DNA of 64,000 nucleotides from Liolophura sinensis (Eukaryota; Mollusca; Polyplacophora; Chitonida; Chitonidae), in NCBI RefSeq assembly GCF_032854445.1, contig NC_088300.1:8184001-8248000 (forward strand). The letters run 5' to 3'. Positions within the stretch are counted from its first letter, which is position 1; each line of letters opens with the position of its first letter. The notes beneath the pieces were generated by a model. The model searched no databases, had not been told where the DNA came from, and saw only the letters and a program-made list of their open reading frames with translations. The position numbers were made by a program, and so were the translations under genes. Positions 36,701 to 49,600 of the stretch are shown here, one piece after another.

Positions 36701-39188
36701 TACCTTAATTTTAAACATCTGTTGAAGATGAAAGAAATAGTACATGTGCATTGGTAAACTGAGTCAGAACCAAACCATTTATTCTGCTCTAGGAAATGTG
36801 GGCAATGTGAACCTTTACAAAAAGTCTGATGTCCTTCTATATAAATATATATGAGCTGCTCCAAAATCACACCTGCAAAAATGAAATGTTCTCCATCATT
36901 AGCAGAAAAACAAACACTCAAGGGAACAACAATGCATCTCATAGATTTTTTTCTTCCTTTTTCTGGCATAAATGATTATATCACCTGGATTACATGGCTT
37001 TAGTATTGTGTGACATAAAGCCATATTCCTTCATCCCTCCACTTATGTTCTTTGTCCCATCAAATCCTTGATGCTGTACAGTACACTCAAACCTCACACA
37101 TCAATGGCAAGGGTGATGTGACATACTCACAAATCTGCTGTATTCTAGCTTGCTGATTCAAACCATTCCTACTCATGATAAATTTTAAACTTGCAAAATA
37201 TGAAAAAGAATGAGTATAGTCTCTATATTACTGTACTATTTATGAACTGATAATCACCACAAACGTTGGACATGGGCACCTGTAGATAAGTTCGAAGGTG
37301 ACTTAGTTTCCCAAACTAATTTGATTTTGCAAAAAGTGAAAAAGTATTCTTTGTTTTCATATGATCTGTGAAAACTTCACACAAATCAGAGAATTGTATC
37401 TTATACAGTGAAAATATTGTGAAACTATTGAAATTATATGCTGTTGATACCTGTAATAGTAGTCACCCCCATATTTACCATGACAACAGGATAACAACAA
37501 ACGTGTACAAGGTATAGAATGATAGAAATGTTGATCTCACAGCTTAGACTTAGAAAATTTGCAAACACACTTTTCTTGTGGCTACCACTTCCTTAATAAT
37601 GCACAAATGTTCACATGAAGTTTTCATGGGAATTAGGAATGTCAATTGCCCAAGAAAATATATACATTCATTTGAGCATAAAATGAAGGCTTTATAGTGG
37701 ACTGAATGTATGAGTTAAATAAATGACACATGTGTGAAAATGTGGACTTTGTGCTACAGACAGCAAAGACAGTGAACCCAAGTCTAAAGCTGAAGCCCTC
37801 GCTCTACAGCGGGATCTGAAGCGGAGGCGACAGTCATACCGCGCCAAGAATGTACATATCACCAAAAAGTCCTACACAGAGGTCAGTATGTGGTGAGGGG
37901 CCTTACTATCTGTCACTCTTTCTGAGGCTTAAACTAATAGATTTGATCAGATGTTGCTGTATTTACATGCTATAGACATATTCATGTGTGAGATGTACAT
38001 GTAAGGTGATGATGTGTGTCCTTTGTAGTGGTGTCAAATGCTCTGAACACTGGACATGACAACCTCAATGAATCTGACCAGTCCTTTTAATTTTCACACT
38101 GAATGAAACATTGTGAGGGTGGAGAAAACTAATTACAATTGTGCATGGCAAGCTTCGCTTTAGCATGTCTCTCAAATATTAGCTCAGTTGTTCATATTTA
38201 GACTTGCACTTGACTTGCATGTATGATTACTCTGTTGGGCAGGTGATTCGTGAAGTGATTGAGAACCAAACCGACATGCTGAGACAAACCGCTCAAGCAT
38301 CAGACTCCTTGTCAGAATCATTGCATGGAGAAGAACCTACATCAAGCTCTCCCACCACCAGACATTCCAGCTCAGGGTCACATATTAGGTCAAGGTCACG
38401 TAGAAGGTCTAGGTCAAGGAGTCGGAGGAGATCTGAGTCAAGGTCACAGAAGCGGTCAGACTCACGAAAGAGATTCAGATCTAGGTCCAGGTCACAACAG
38501 AGGTCAAGGTCATCCTCAAGATCAAGGAGGTCTCCTTTCAGATCAGGGTAAGCATGTGAACCCTTGTTTGGACAATCCTGTTCCTGTGAAGCAGGACAGG
38601 ATTATAAAGTCTCCGTAGTCGTACATTGTATCAAATGTTCAGTCAAACCTCTGTATATGGTTACTTGTAGATGTAGCGAAAATGTAGTTACAATGCATTC
38701 CCACCTTCATAATATCCTACTTATTCCTATATAAAAACAAACAGCATTTGGTAAAATGTCTTGGATGAAAAAACTTATCGATTAGAGTAGCATCCATCCC
38801 ACAATGGCTGGTGCTGTGACATGTTTTTTGTGTGTTTGTATGGTGGGAATGCATTATACCATCTCAGTTCATCAGCAGCTAGGACCCAGACCATAGATGT
38901 GTGGTTGTTATTGCCATCAAATTGCTTGGTTGAAAATGTGTAATCAAATAAAGTGACAAATAAAATATGCACACTTTTGGATGTGAGGGCTGCAAGTCTC
39001 CATACTGACGAACTCTGACGAATGATGCTTTCATGCATTCTGATGGTATTTAATAGCAAGTGTATGAATTTAATATTTGTTTTTTTAGCCAATCAGACAG
39101 AGGGACCGACGACAGCCCAGAGCGACATAAAACAGGGTCTCGTCATCACAAGAAGAAACACAAAAAACACAAATCACATAAATCATAG
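33736..39188 (+). CDS. SNRNP48: U11/U12 small nuclear ribonucleoprotein 48 kDa protein
   Basis: Nine exons: 33736-33843, 34198-34332, 34609-34725, 35450-35516, 36070-36123, 36533-36694, 37760-37881, 38243-38547 and 39089-39188. They encode 389 residues; the ATG at 33736 follows an in-frame TGA. The protein belongs to the U11 snRNP of the minor spliceosome and recognises U12-type 5' splice sites. Seen here: a CHHC zinc finger, C88-x5-H94-x9-H104-x3-C108, in exon 3. The most conserved block, KRRRQSYRAKNVHITKKSYT then EVIREVI, spans exons 7-8 and nearly equals the human sequence. It is followed by an Arg/Ser-rich stretch (about 305-356) and a Lys/His tail ending HKKHKSHKS. The RS stretch looks longer than in human. 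None of this gene's own introns has a U12-type donor. A later ATG (33790) is a possible alternative start. Confidence 0.95.
34890..35055 (+). mobile_element. tRNA-derived SINE copy, plus orientation
   Basis: Reads GCGGTTGCTGTGAGTTCAAG (B-box-like GTTCAAGTC), then CTGGCTTCCTCTTTGG, a diverged CCCCACTATGATGCTGGCCG and GTGAAATATTTTTGAGTGC. This is the reverse complement of the family at 22431, 23128 and 58664. It lies in SNRNP48 intron 3 and is more diverged than those copies. Confidence 0.8.
35820..35932 (-). mobile_element. Second tRNA-like SINE head, minus strand
   Basis: On the minus strand it reads GGGCTGTAGCCAAGTGGTAA (A-box-like TAGCCAAGTGG), then about 40 bases later AGGTTCAAGTCTAGCC (B-box). 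The head differs from the common SINE of the window. The remaining body towards 35700 is not assignable. Confidence 0.6.
36300..36440 (+). mobile_element. Third tRNA-like SINE head, plus strand
   Basis: Reads TGACTCAGACAGTTAAAGTG (diverged A-box) followed about 40 bases later by CATGTTCAAATCCAGGACTG (B-box), then GGCTTTAAGCCC. It sits in the SNRNP48 intron before exon 36533-36694. It is too diverged to be a working tRNA gene. Confidence 0.55.
36695..37759 (+). other. SNRNP48 intron, no gene seen
   Basis: A 1.07-kb AT-rich intron with no recognisable repeat or RNA gene. Confidence 0.5.
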
Positions 39189-39344
39189 TGTGTCCAGATT
39201 TGTAACAGTTAAGCACCAATACGTGTTTATCTTTGTGTATACCTTGACAGTGAGAAATTAAAATTAAGATTTGCCCTACCATTACTCTTTTGTATTTGTG
39301 TATATAAAAGGCTGTATGAACTTTGACCTTAAGTCAGGGAATTT

Positions 39345-39915
39345 GTGTGAATGTCACACCAGGCTCAGATGGTGGACATAACTGCAGCAAGACAGTAGCA
39401 CATAGAAATGTGCAGTCCTGTACAGGTGTCACAGTAATCCAGGTACACACTGTCAGGTATGAATGTGGCACCAGGCTCAGATGGTGGACATAACTGCAGC
39501 AAGACAGTAGCACACAGAAATGTGCAGACCTGTACAGGTGTCACAATAATCCAGGTACACACTGTCAGGTATGAATGTGGCACCAGGCTCAGATGGTGGA
39601 CATAACTGCAGCAAGACAGTAGCACACAGAAATGTGCAGTCCTGTACAGGTGTCACAGTAATCCAGGTACACACTGTCAGGTATGAATGTGGCACCAGGC
39701 TCAGATGGTGGACATAACTGCAGCAAGACAGTAGCACACAGAAATGTGCAGACCTGTACAGGTGTCACAATAATCCAGGTACACACTGTCAGGTATGAAT
39801 GTGGCACCAGGCTCAGATGGTGGACATAACTGCAGCAAGACAGTAGCACACAGAAATGTGCAGTCCTGTACAGGTGTCACAATAATCCAGGTACACACTG
39901 TCAGGTATGAATGTG
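39345..39915. repeat. 112-bp tandem repeat, about 5 copies
   Basis: The unit begins CACCAGGCTCAGATGGTGGA and contains GCAGCAAGACAGTAGCACAC and GTACACACTGTCAGGTATGA. Two unit types alternate (GCAGTCCTG with CACAGTAAT; GCAGACCTG with CACAATAAT), forming a 224-bp dimer. A degraded partial unit continues to about 40000. It begins about 160 bases after the SNRNP48 stop. Confidence 0.95.
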
Positions 39916-42900
39916 GCAGCTGAGGCACAGATCAGCAGATATCACTGGAGCAAAACAACAGCACAGAGCAGCGTGTAGGTGTCACAATAATCACAGAATG
40001 TAGCCTTAGGCTCATTCACAAAACTGCGTAAGTCATATTTCTCATTTTTGTGTAAAAGATGTCTTGCTTCTAGTGCCACAAAGCAATACCATTAACAAGA
40101 AAAATTACGAAAAACTGATTTACAAAGTTATGTGAAAGTGGGTCAAATCCCAAATGAGGAAGTCATACTCATCCAGATGAAATGTATGGAAGAAGTTTTT
40201 TAAGAGTGGCCCCTATATAGGTTATCTGTTATAAAAGGTAATACTTGTAAGCTATAATTTTGCTGACATTAAGCTGCAGCAAGAGTTACATGTTTTCTGT
40301 GACTGACATAAAAATCATCGTAGTCTCCAGAAACATCTATTTTACCACACATTGAGAACAGGGATCTGTCAAACACCAGGCAGCAGGATTCTGATGTCAT
40401 TTTATTGACATCAAATGTTCCTTTCCTACCTCATCACGATCACATCACAGTAAAAACAGTGTGACGTCACACTGTTTTAGGAACAGATTCATTGTAACTG
40501 TGTAGACGTTATGCTACAATCTGTACTTTGATGTAAGAATGGCTCGAAGTTCTGCTTCACACTAACGCCACCTCATGGGATTAAAAAATATGACGCCTCC
40601 CCACTGATGTATCATGAGAAACAACAACGGGTAAAATGTGTTACAATGATGTGTTTATTAAAATGAAGAAATATAATATTCAGTTCAATAACACTAACAT
40701 GTTTTTCATCAAACCTAAAATTTGTTTGGTAATGTCAACAGTATATATCTCATTCACTCATACGATGTTGTACATTGACCTACTGCACACAGAGACAAGA
40801 AGAAGTTCAACATACATGTATATATATCAAGTTGATACAACACACACACCTAATCTCATAAATACATGTACAGACAAACTGGTCCCAAATCTCAAAAGTT
40901 AGATATTCAAAATATCAAACAGCTTCCTTGTAAATATCAAATGTTTAGTATCTTTTCAGACAGTCATTCCTTCACCTTCAGTATAACTTTTCACAATTAA
41001 GATGATGAAACTGATAATTGCACATCAAAAATAATGAGCTGGAATGGGAAAAGATCAAAATCAGACATTGCCAGTCTCACACAGACTAGGCTACATGTAC
41101 GTACTGTTTTAACATGCTTGTGTGACACCTGTTTTAGTTGCACACATCTAACAAGATCTCTCGCTTGACAGCTATCATTTGTTGGTTTCGTAACAACAAA
41201 ACATCTGCTGTTGATTCTGTAGCAACATAACACGTACCTGTTAAATGTGAAACATATCATAAGCCATTATGTTGTGACACTCAGCACTACTTGTAAACGC
41301 CTGTAAGACACCATAATACACTTTGATGTGCTGGTAACTAGAGATCAGACACCAGATTTCTGCACTGTGACTAGCTTCCCCTAGCATTAACATTAATGTT
41401 CCAATATACACCAAAATATCCGAATGAAAAATCGAATCGGCTTATCTGTTGGTTCACTAATTATATTTATAAGCTTGACAACTGGTGTCGTAAATTCTGT
41501 CAACACCTCCACCCGAAGATGACAATAAAAATACATGTACATACTAATAGGTGTCATTTTACTCTGATGTTTTTATGTTGACTTTCAAAAGTGCCCCTAC
41601 ACTGTAAAAAACAAGACAGAAGTTTCTTTATTCAAACATGGAGTCAAACCTGGTTAAAAAGGCATCAGCCACTCTTTCTTTTGGAGTTGTATTAACATCA
41701 TAGTGGTTCAGTGTCATCTAACCAGCAAACGCACCACCAATTTTTGACAAGTGTGAAGAAACGGTGCAACTGTACCTTAATGTGATAAAGTGAAGGCAAC
41801 TAAGAGGTGGCAGGGGTGAGGGATCAGTGGAGGGAATATGAGTTTTTTGATGCAGGTTTTAACAGTTAACATGTAAGGCAAATGTCCAATGTTCCAACAG
41901 GTTTAAGATATTGATACGATAAGAGTAGACTGCATGTATCAATAACTTTGTCCAACATCAAAATATGCTGGTCAATGGAGGTTTTAGTCCTCTAAATTTT
42001 TCTGCTCCACAGGCATTGGGAAGACTATGAAGGATTCTTGTCAACGTGTACATGTGCATTGCCAAGGAAGTAAATGACAATTTTGATAAGTTCCTGCCAA
42101 GAGAAACAGCCCAAAGAGAGTAACAATTTTTCAGTCCTGCTAGTGACCCCGTGTGGGAGTGATGTACTCGGCTCACCATCACAGATAAACATGTCTGTTA
42201 ATAACACATTGCCACTTACTGATTAAAGCACCAATACTGAATTCGTTATTATTAAATATATGAAAACCCTCGTATATATGCACGCCTCAAATACATGAAG
42301 CCTAAACAACAGAAATACACTCTTTCCTTATGACATTAATGGAATAAGAGAAGGGGTATACAAATTCATTCTTACCCCTGTATGTACCTGTGTAATAACA
42401 AATATCTGTATTCTGATAAACATATATAAATATTTAAAATATATTCATATCACAACACACACACAAGTGAGTACGCACACACCACTAAAACCACACCCAT
42501 TTGAACCTCCTCCAAGTGAAGAGCAGGTAATTACTGTATGTTATAAAAGCACAATTAATTCAGAATTTCACACAATAAACTTGCTACATCAAGTTAAAGT
42601 TTCAGTTACTTTCTTAAAACCTATTTAATATACAAATACATTGTAAAATCCACATACTATATAAAATTACATGCAAGTCATATCAAGGTGGAAAGATGTT
42701 TACAAATACATATGCAGGTACACTTACCTGCACATTTAATATGTGTTTTATTACACTTCTGTTTGTTAGATTTTCACTCCATGTACATGCTTACAAAATT
42801 AAAACCAGGTTTCAAAAACAGAGTTCATTTCCAACATTCTCCTCCCTCAGCCCTCTTTCTTGTGTCACAGCATTTTCAATACCAAGTATTAACTGGGACT

Positions 42901-43685
42901 AATAGTTCCAGGTATTGATCAATATCATCAATAAATTGTGAACTGCAGTAGGGCATAGAGGCAAACTTAATCAGCATGAAATAAACTACATGTACAGGTA
43001 TATTTCAGACTGTGGTGACACTACTACATAAAGTGCCCTTGTTGATTATACTACTTACTACATATGGCTAGAGGGAGGGGGCATCGTCTTTGCATCTGTA
43101 CACTGCTCGACAAGCCAGCAAAAGCTGGATTTGAAACCCAACGCTACTCATCAAATGACAATGGATTTCTACTATAAACACAGATTTATCACGCTCAACC
43201 AGTAAATGTTACAGAATTACCTCCCTCTCCAAAACCCTGAAATCTAACACCATATATATGTACTGCAAATAAATTAATATATGCTTACCGGTTGTGACGA
43301 CCCTGTATATTCACTACCTTTAATACACGCTATAGTATCATTTAAATATATGCAAAAATACATATACAAGTAGGGGGAAATTTCCATTGGATGATAATAC
43401 TGCAATGCTGGCTTGCACATAAATTAATTATATTATGTATATTTACATTAGAGTCAGAGCATCATCAATTATTTCTGATTACAAAGGAAATGCCACAAGA
43501 ATGAAGTTGATCTCAATGCCAAACATTCTCGTACAGGGGCATGCTATAATATGTACAATGGCTGTGTGGTATTATACACATCCAGATTAAAACATGATAT
43601 AATACTGGTGTAAACAACAACAGCAAAATTTGCTGCAATATTAACTACACCTGTAAAACCTTCTTACGTCTATTTTCTGAAGAAT
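39916..43685. other. Intergenic DNA and probable LYST 3' UTR
   Basis: No gene is recognised. The part next to 43686 should be LYST 3' UTR (minus strand), whose end cannot be placed. It contains the palindrome at 40453-40478. A weak tRNA-like stretch near 43065-43145 is too diverged to call. Confidence 0.5.
40453..40478. repeat. Perfect 26-bp palindrome centred on TGACGTCA
   Basis: The left half AAAACAGTGTGAC is exactly complementary to the right half with no spacer. The centre is the full cAMP-response-element octamer TGACGTCA. Confidence 0.97.
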
Positions 43686-46600
43686 TTAAGTAAAAGGTGT
43701 AAAATTGACCATAGATCTCTTGCCCTTGTTTGACCCTGGCGATTCCCAAACGGTGATGGTGCCATCAGCAGTGGACATGAACAAACGCTGGTTGTCACAG
43801 GTGAAAGTCAGGCTGGAATAACAAGGGATACAACATACTGCACATGGTAAGGAGAACAAGATCGGTGTGACGTGACAATAGAGGAATTTCTTACCTAAAC
43901 TGGCATCACCATGAAATGTGAAGAAGTGTACAACATTCTAATACACTGCAGTGAAATCACTGTGAACTGTTCAAAAGACTGCGCTTATATTCATATTACA
44001 GTTATATGAAATTCATTGAACTGGTTTATTCTTCTGCTGCATTGGCATTTAGATGTTGAGGGGGAATACACTAACAAGACGTTCCTTATGGATACATGTA
44101 TACACCTTCTCGACTTATTCACACGGCGTTTGGATGTATATGTAGATACTAACATCGTTATGTGCAATGTTAATATTTACAAGTACATCGAAACGTCGTG
44201 TGAATAAACCAAGAAGTTGTACATCCATAAGGAACATCTTGTTTAGTGGTTTACTCTATTACAGCCTTGAATCACACCCCCACCCAGAAGAAGACATGTT
44301 ATGTAAGTGGTTACAGGTAGATGATTTTCCTCTCATTCCACAGCACAACGTGCCTGCCTGTACTCACCTGATAACTGGCTTAGCTAACAAGGAAGGGTCT
44401 TGTAAATCTCGGACATGACTCAAATCCCAGGAACTCCACAACCTACAGTAACAATCACAGCATACAGATGTTAGACTCAGATGTACTGAGTGGTTAGTCA
44501 ATATTTATCATGAAACAAAAATTAAATAAGACCAAATACTGTTCACTTTAATAATATTATATTCAATTTAAATTATACAGTTAGAAAATCAGGCAAAGGT
44601 AAAGTCTGAATTTAATATTTTGGGGAATGACTTTAATAGGGCACTTTATTCTTTGCACAATAAATTAAGACATTTCTATCCAGTTTTTTTGATAGATCAT
44701 AACACAGAGAGAATAAGCTCTGTACTGATACAGGCATATCATGTGACACCCAAAATAAAGAAAAAAGTAGTATTGCCACTGTAAATTCCTCAACAAGATG
44801 AGGCTAAAATATGGCCCTGGGTCTTCTGCACACTTGGCCCATGCTCTAACTACTACTAGGGCATTACAAATTTGCCTCCCCGAAAAATGACAAGAAAGAA
44901 AGGTTGCAAAGCAGATATAGGGGCCTACCTGACAACGCCACTACTCAGGCCACCAGCGATCACATTGACAGATCTCCCTTCTGCTGCACTGGAGAAGGAC
45001 ACACAGTTTATCGACTGTTGACAATACGTTGACAAGATGGGCTCTCCATTGACAGTGTGTAACTGAAGACTGCTACCAATACCTGAAACAGGAGCTATAA
45101 TAATGAATCAGTCACTTCATATCTGTCTGAAAATGACTGAAGGATCTCAGTTTGGCTAGAGTAATCGCCTATGTTTAGCAGATGTCTCTGGTATACTGGG
45201 TGAGCTGGGGAGTGGGTGAGGTCAGAAGAGGATGAGCTTGGGAGTGGATGAACTGGAAAGGGCAAATGGCAAAATCCACTGCAGTGCAATTCTAACACCT
45301 GAATGTACATGTAACAACCTTGACCTGACCCCCCAAAAAATTGTCATCAGTATTTAACAAGTTTGAGACACACAAATCTGTTATCTAGTCATAAATATAC
45401 ATGTGGCACATGTGTGGTACATGTGTGGTACACCTGTGTAACGATTTAAATGGGAACCAGCGAAAAAGTTTTATCTCTTCAATGCCAATAAAGCCTATCA
45501 GTTCTTTGTGGCATCAAAATACACCCTTAATGTGTTCTGGCCTCTTGTGTCACACTTTTCATAGTTTAAAATATTCTTATCCATGATAAGCTGATGATCT
45601 TAGCCTGAGAAGGCTTTGTGAAAATGCTGTTGATTACAGGTGTCATCAAGATGGCTACAGATATAACACATATGTACATAAATGTTCTACTTGCTACCAG
45701 TTGGGCTTAAATAAAGCTTTAAGCAAGCTGCTTCAGACTTTTAAAGGACGTAAGTATCAAATACATTCAAGATTTCCTTTTCTTCAGTACAAATGATATA
45801 TTGCACACACAAGAGACAAGTAAACCTAAAAATGTGATTGCTGTAAGTGACATGGGAAATCTACATGTAGCTGTTACAGAACTGCACATCTTATAACCAA
45901 GGAAGAACACATCTTAGAACCGAGGAAGACATACAGGACTGAGTGACTCAGAAGGCACACACAGGTTGACTCACTCTCATCACTAACACTGGCAATGTCT
46001 CTCAGCCTATCACTCACAGCCTCACACTTTATAGCACTCACCCTCATCACTAACACTTGCAGTGTTCCCCAGTGTGTCACCCACAGCTACATATGCACAC
46101 ACTTTATAGCACTCACCCTTATCACTAACACTTACAGTGTTCCCCACTGTGTCACCCACAGCTACATATGTACACACTTTACAGCACTCACCCTCATCAC
46201 TAACACTTGCAGTGTTCCCCAGTGTGTCACCCACAGCTACATATGTACACACCTTATAGCACCCACCTTCATCACTAACACTGGCAAGCCTATCACTCAC
46301 AGCCTCACACTTTATAGCACTCACCCTCATCACTAACACTTGCAGTGTTCCCCAGTGTGTCACCCACAGCTACATATGTACACACTTTACAGCACTCACC
46401 CTCATCACTAACACTTACAGTGTTCCCCACTGTGTCACCCACAGCTACATATGTACACACTTTACAGCACTCACCCTCATCACTAACACTTGCAGTGTTC
46501 CCCAGTGTGTCACCCACAGCTACATATGTACACACTTTACAGCACTCACCCTCATCACTAACACTTGCAGTGTTCCCCAGTGTGTCACCCACAGCTACAT

Positions 46601-49600
46601 ATGTACACACTTATAACACCCATCTTCATCACTAACACCAACAATGTCCCCAATGTATCACCCACAGCTACATATGCACGCACTTTATAGCACTCACCCT
46701 TATCACTAACACTTACAGTGTTCCCCAATGTGTCACCCACAGCTACATATGTACACACTTTATAGCACTCACTCTCATCACTAACACTGGCAATGTCCCC
46801 CAGAATGTCACTCACAGCCACACCCTTATAACACTCACCTTCATCACTAACACTGGCAATGTCCCCAGTGTGTCACACACAGCCACACACTTTATAGCAC
46901 CCACCTTCATCACTAACACTGGCTATGTCCTGAGTGTATCACACACAGCCACACACTTATAACACTCACCTTCATCACTTACACTGGCAATGTCCCCAGT
47001 GTGTCACACACAGTCACACATTTAATAGCACTCACCTTCATCACTAACACTGGCAATGTCCCCCAGAATGCCATTCACACTTATAACACTCACCTTCATC
47101 ACTAACACTGGCAATGCCCCCAGTGTGTCACTCACAGCCACACACTTATAACACTCACCTTCATCACTAACACTGGTTATGTCCCCAGTGTGTCACACAC
47201 AATCACACACTTTATAGCACTCACCTTCATCACTAACACTGGCAATGTCCCCAGTGTGTCACACACAGTCACACACTTTACAGCACTCACCTTCATCACT
47301 AACACTGACAATGTCCCCCAGCATGTCACTCACAGCCACACACTTATAACACTCACCTTCATCACTAACACTGGCAATGTCCCCCAGAATGTCACTCACA
47401 GCCACACACTTTATAGCACTCACCTTCATCACTAACACTGGCAATGACCCCCAGTGTGTCACTCACAGCCACACACTTATAACACTCACCTTCATCACTA
47501 ACACTGGCAATGTCCCCCAGAATGTCACTCACAGCCCCACACTTAATAGCACTCACCTTCATCACTAACACTGGTTATGTCCCCAGTCTGTCACACACAA
47601 TCACACACTTTATAGCACTCACCTTCATCACTAACACTGGCAATGACCCCCAGTGTGTCACTCACAGCCACACACTTATAACACTCACCTTCATCACTAA
47701 CACTGGCAATGTCCCCCAGTGTGTCACTCACAGCCACACACTTTATAGCACTCCTGTGACTGGTGATGGAGTTCACATATGTCAGTCTGAAATGACACCC
47801 AAACACCCCCAAATTACTGGAGTACCACAATCTTTGGAATGAATGTCCACCTAACATGTGTATGAGAAAACCCTTTGTTCACCCCCTGTGTGGTCTCTTT
47901 ACAGTTCAATGAAAATAAAAGGACCCTCAAGTTTACAAATTAGACAGTGCACATATGATATCCATGTCAACCAGTGTACATGGTCTGATCATTGTATGAT
48001 CTTCGGCCAATAATTTCTTCACTGTCTGCTTAAACTTTAACATTCAATGTATGACAACTGTTCTCCAAGAAATAAAGTGAGATTTTTCAAATTTGTCAAA
48101 CTTATATCTGGTGCTTACCTGTTGAGGTCCCATATAATACAGGTGTGGTCATCACTGGCACTGACAAGGATACTGTAGGGCCAGCACACCTGTAAACTGC
48201 TGACCGCCCCACTGTGACCATACAGGTGTTTACAGTGACCCATCACCATCATGTCACTTTCCTGAACAACACACACAAGTCAGACTTTCACATTTTTATA
48301 AAGTATATTATAAACTTGTCACCAAAAACTCATCTAATAAAAACACAGCACAAAGAAGCATGACAAACTATTACTGTTTTATACTATGATTTTAGGAGAG
48401 AATATTTAGTTAAGGTTCATGGAGGTTGATTCCTCAGCAGTTTTTACGTTTTGATCATGTTCTTGGTACGCTGACTTCCATTACTGATGTTTTAAAGTTA
48501 ATTATCTTGGTAGAGTGGTAGTTAGTGATGTAGACAGTTATCACATCTATGTGTTTAGTCCTTACCTTGGCAGAGTGGTAATTAGTGATGTAGACAGTTA
48601 TCACATCTATGTGTTTAGTCCTTACCTTGGCAGAGTGGTAATTAGTGATGTAGACAGTTATCACACCTGTGTGTTTAGTCCTTACCTTGGCAGAGTGGTA
48701 ATTAGTGATGTAGACAGTTATCACACCTGTGTGTTTAGTCCTTACCTTGGCAGAGTGGTAATTAGTGATGTAGACAGTTATCACACCTGTGTGTTTAGTC
48801 CTTACCTTGGCAGAGAGGTACATCTAGTTAGTAAAGTGATGTAGACAGCTATCACACCTGTCTGTTTATGACTTACCTTGGCAGAGTGGTAGTTAGTGTT
48901 GTAGACAGTTATCACACCTGTCTTCCCTCCAGTAAACAACAGTCGACAGTCAGGTAGCGAGGCACAACAACACACCTTCATAGAAAACAGCAAAGAGACA
49001 TATATCTGTATGAAAAGGCTGACATTTCACCCTCATGAACTGGAACTGATCTCTGCGTATGATACTATATCATAGACACGGTAGCAAGGCTCAAAAAGAG
49101 CTCCTCTGTAGAAGACACACGAATGCAAAATTTCAGATCAAAACATACAGTACTTCAACAAATACAATGTACCTGATGTGCTGATACACAAAATAGTGAT
49201 GAAGGTCATGAATCTGGTAATTTACAGAAATTTACACAGCAGGGCATTATTCAACAATGGAACTAGTGTCACTGTTCTTTACAATGATATACAAGAGCAC
49301 TGTTAACATTTATATACAGACACATTTATCAAGTCATATGAAGCTAGATATTACACGATTAGTGCTGTAAATACACATGGACGACATTCTAATATGACCT
49401 TGTCTGTGACATTTTGAACACACAACATTGCCAGAGGAATGAATGGCTGAATGATCATGGCTGAACACCACATCAACAGTGTTACCAGAGGTATTTAATG
49501 CACAATAACTGTTAATTTTAGGTTACCCCATTCGTGGGTTCCTCTGGCAGGAAGTTAACACTGGGCATGTCCTGTTTGTTCTGTATCCTCAGCACTCCAT

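Noticed and set aside
38325-38618. 97-residue frame overlapping the SNRNP48 RS exon
   Set aside because: Shadow frame of the RS-coding exon in another phase; the exon phase is fixed by its neighbours.
39345-39915. CRISPR-like regular array of 112-bp units
   Set aside because: Units are repeated whole, with no unique spacers, and the genome is eukaryotic; it is a plain tandem repeat.
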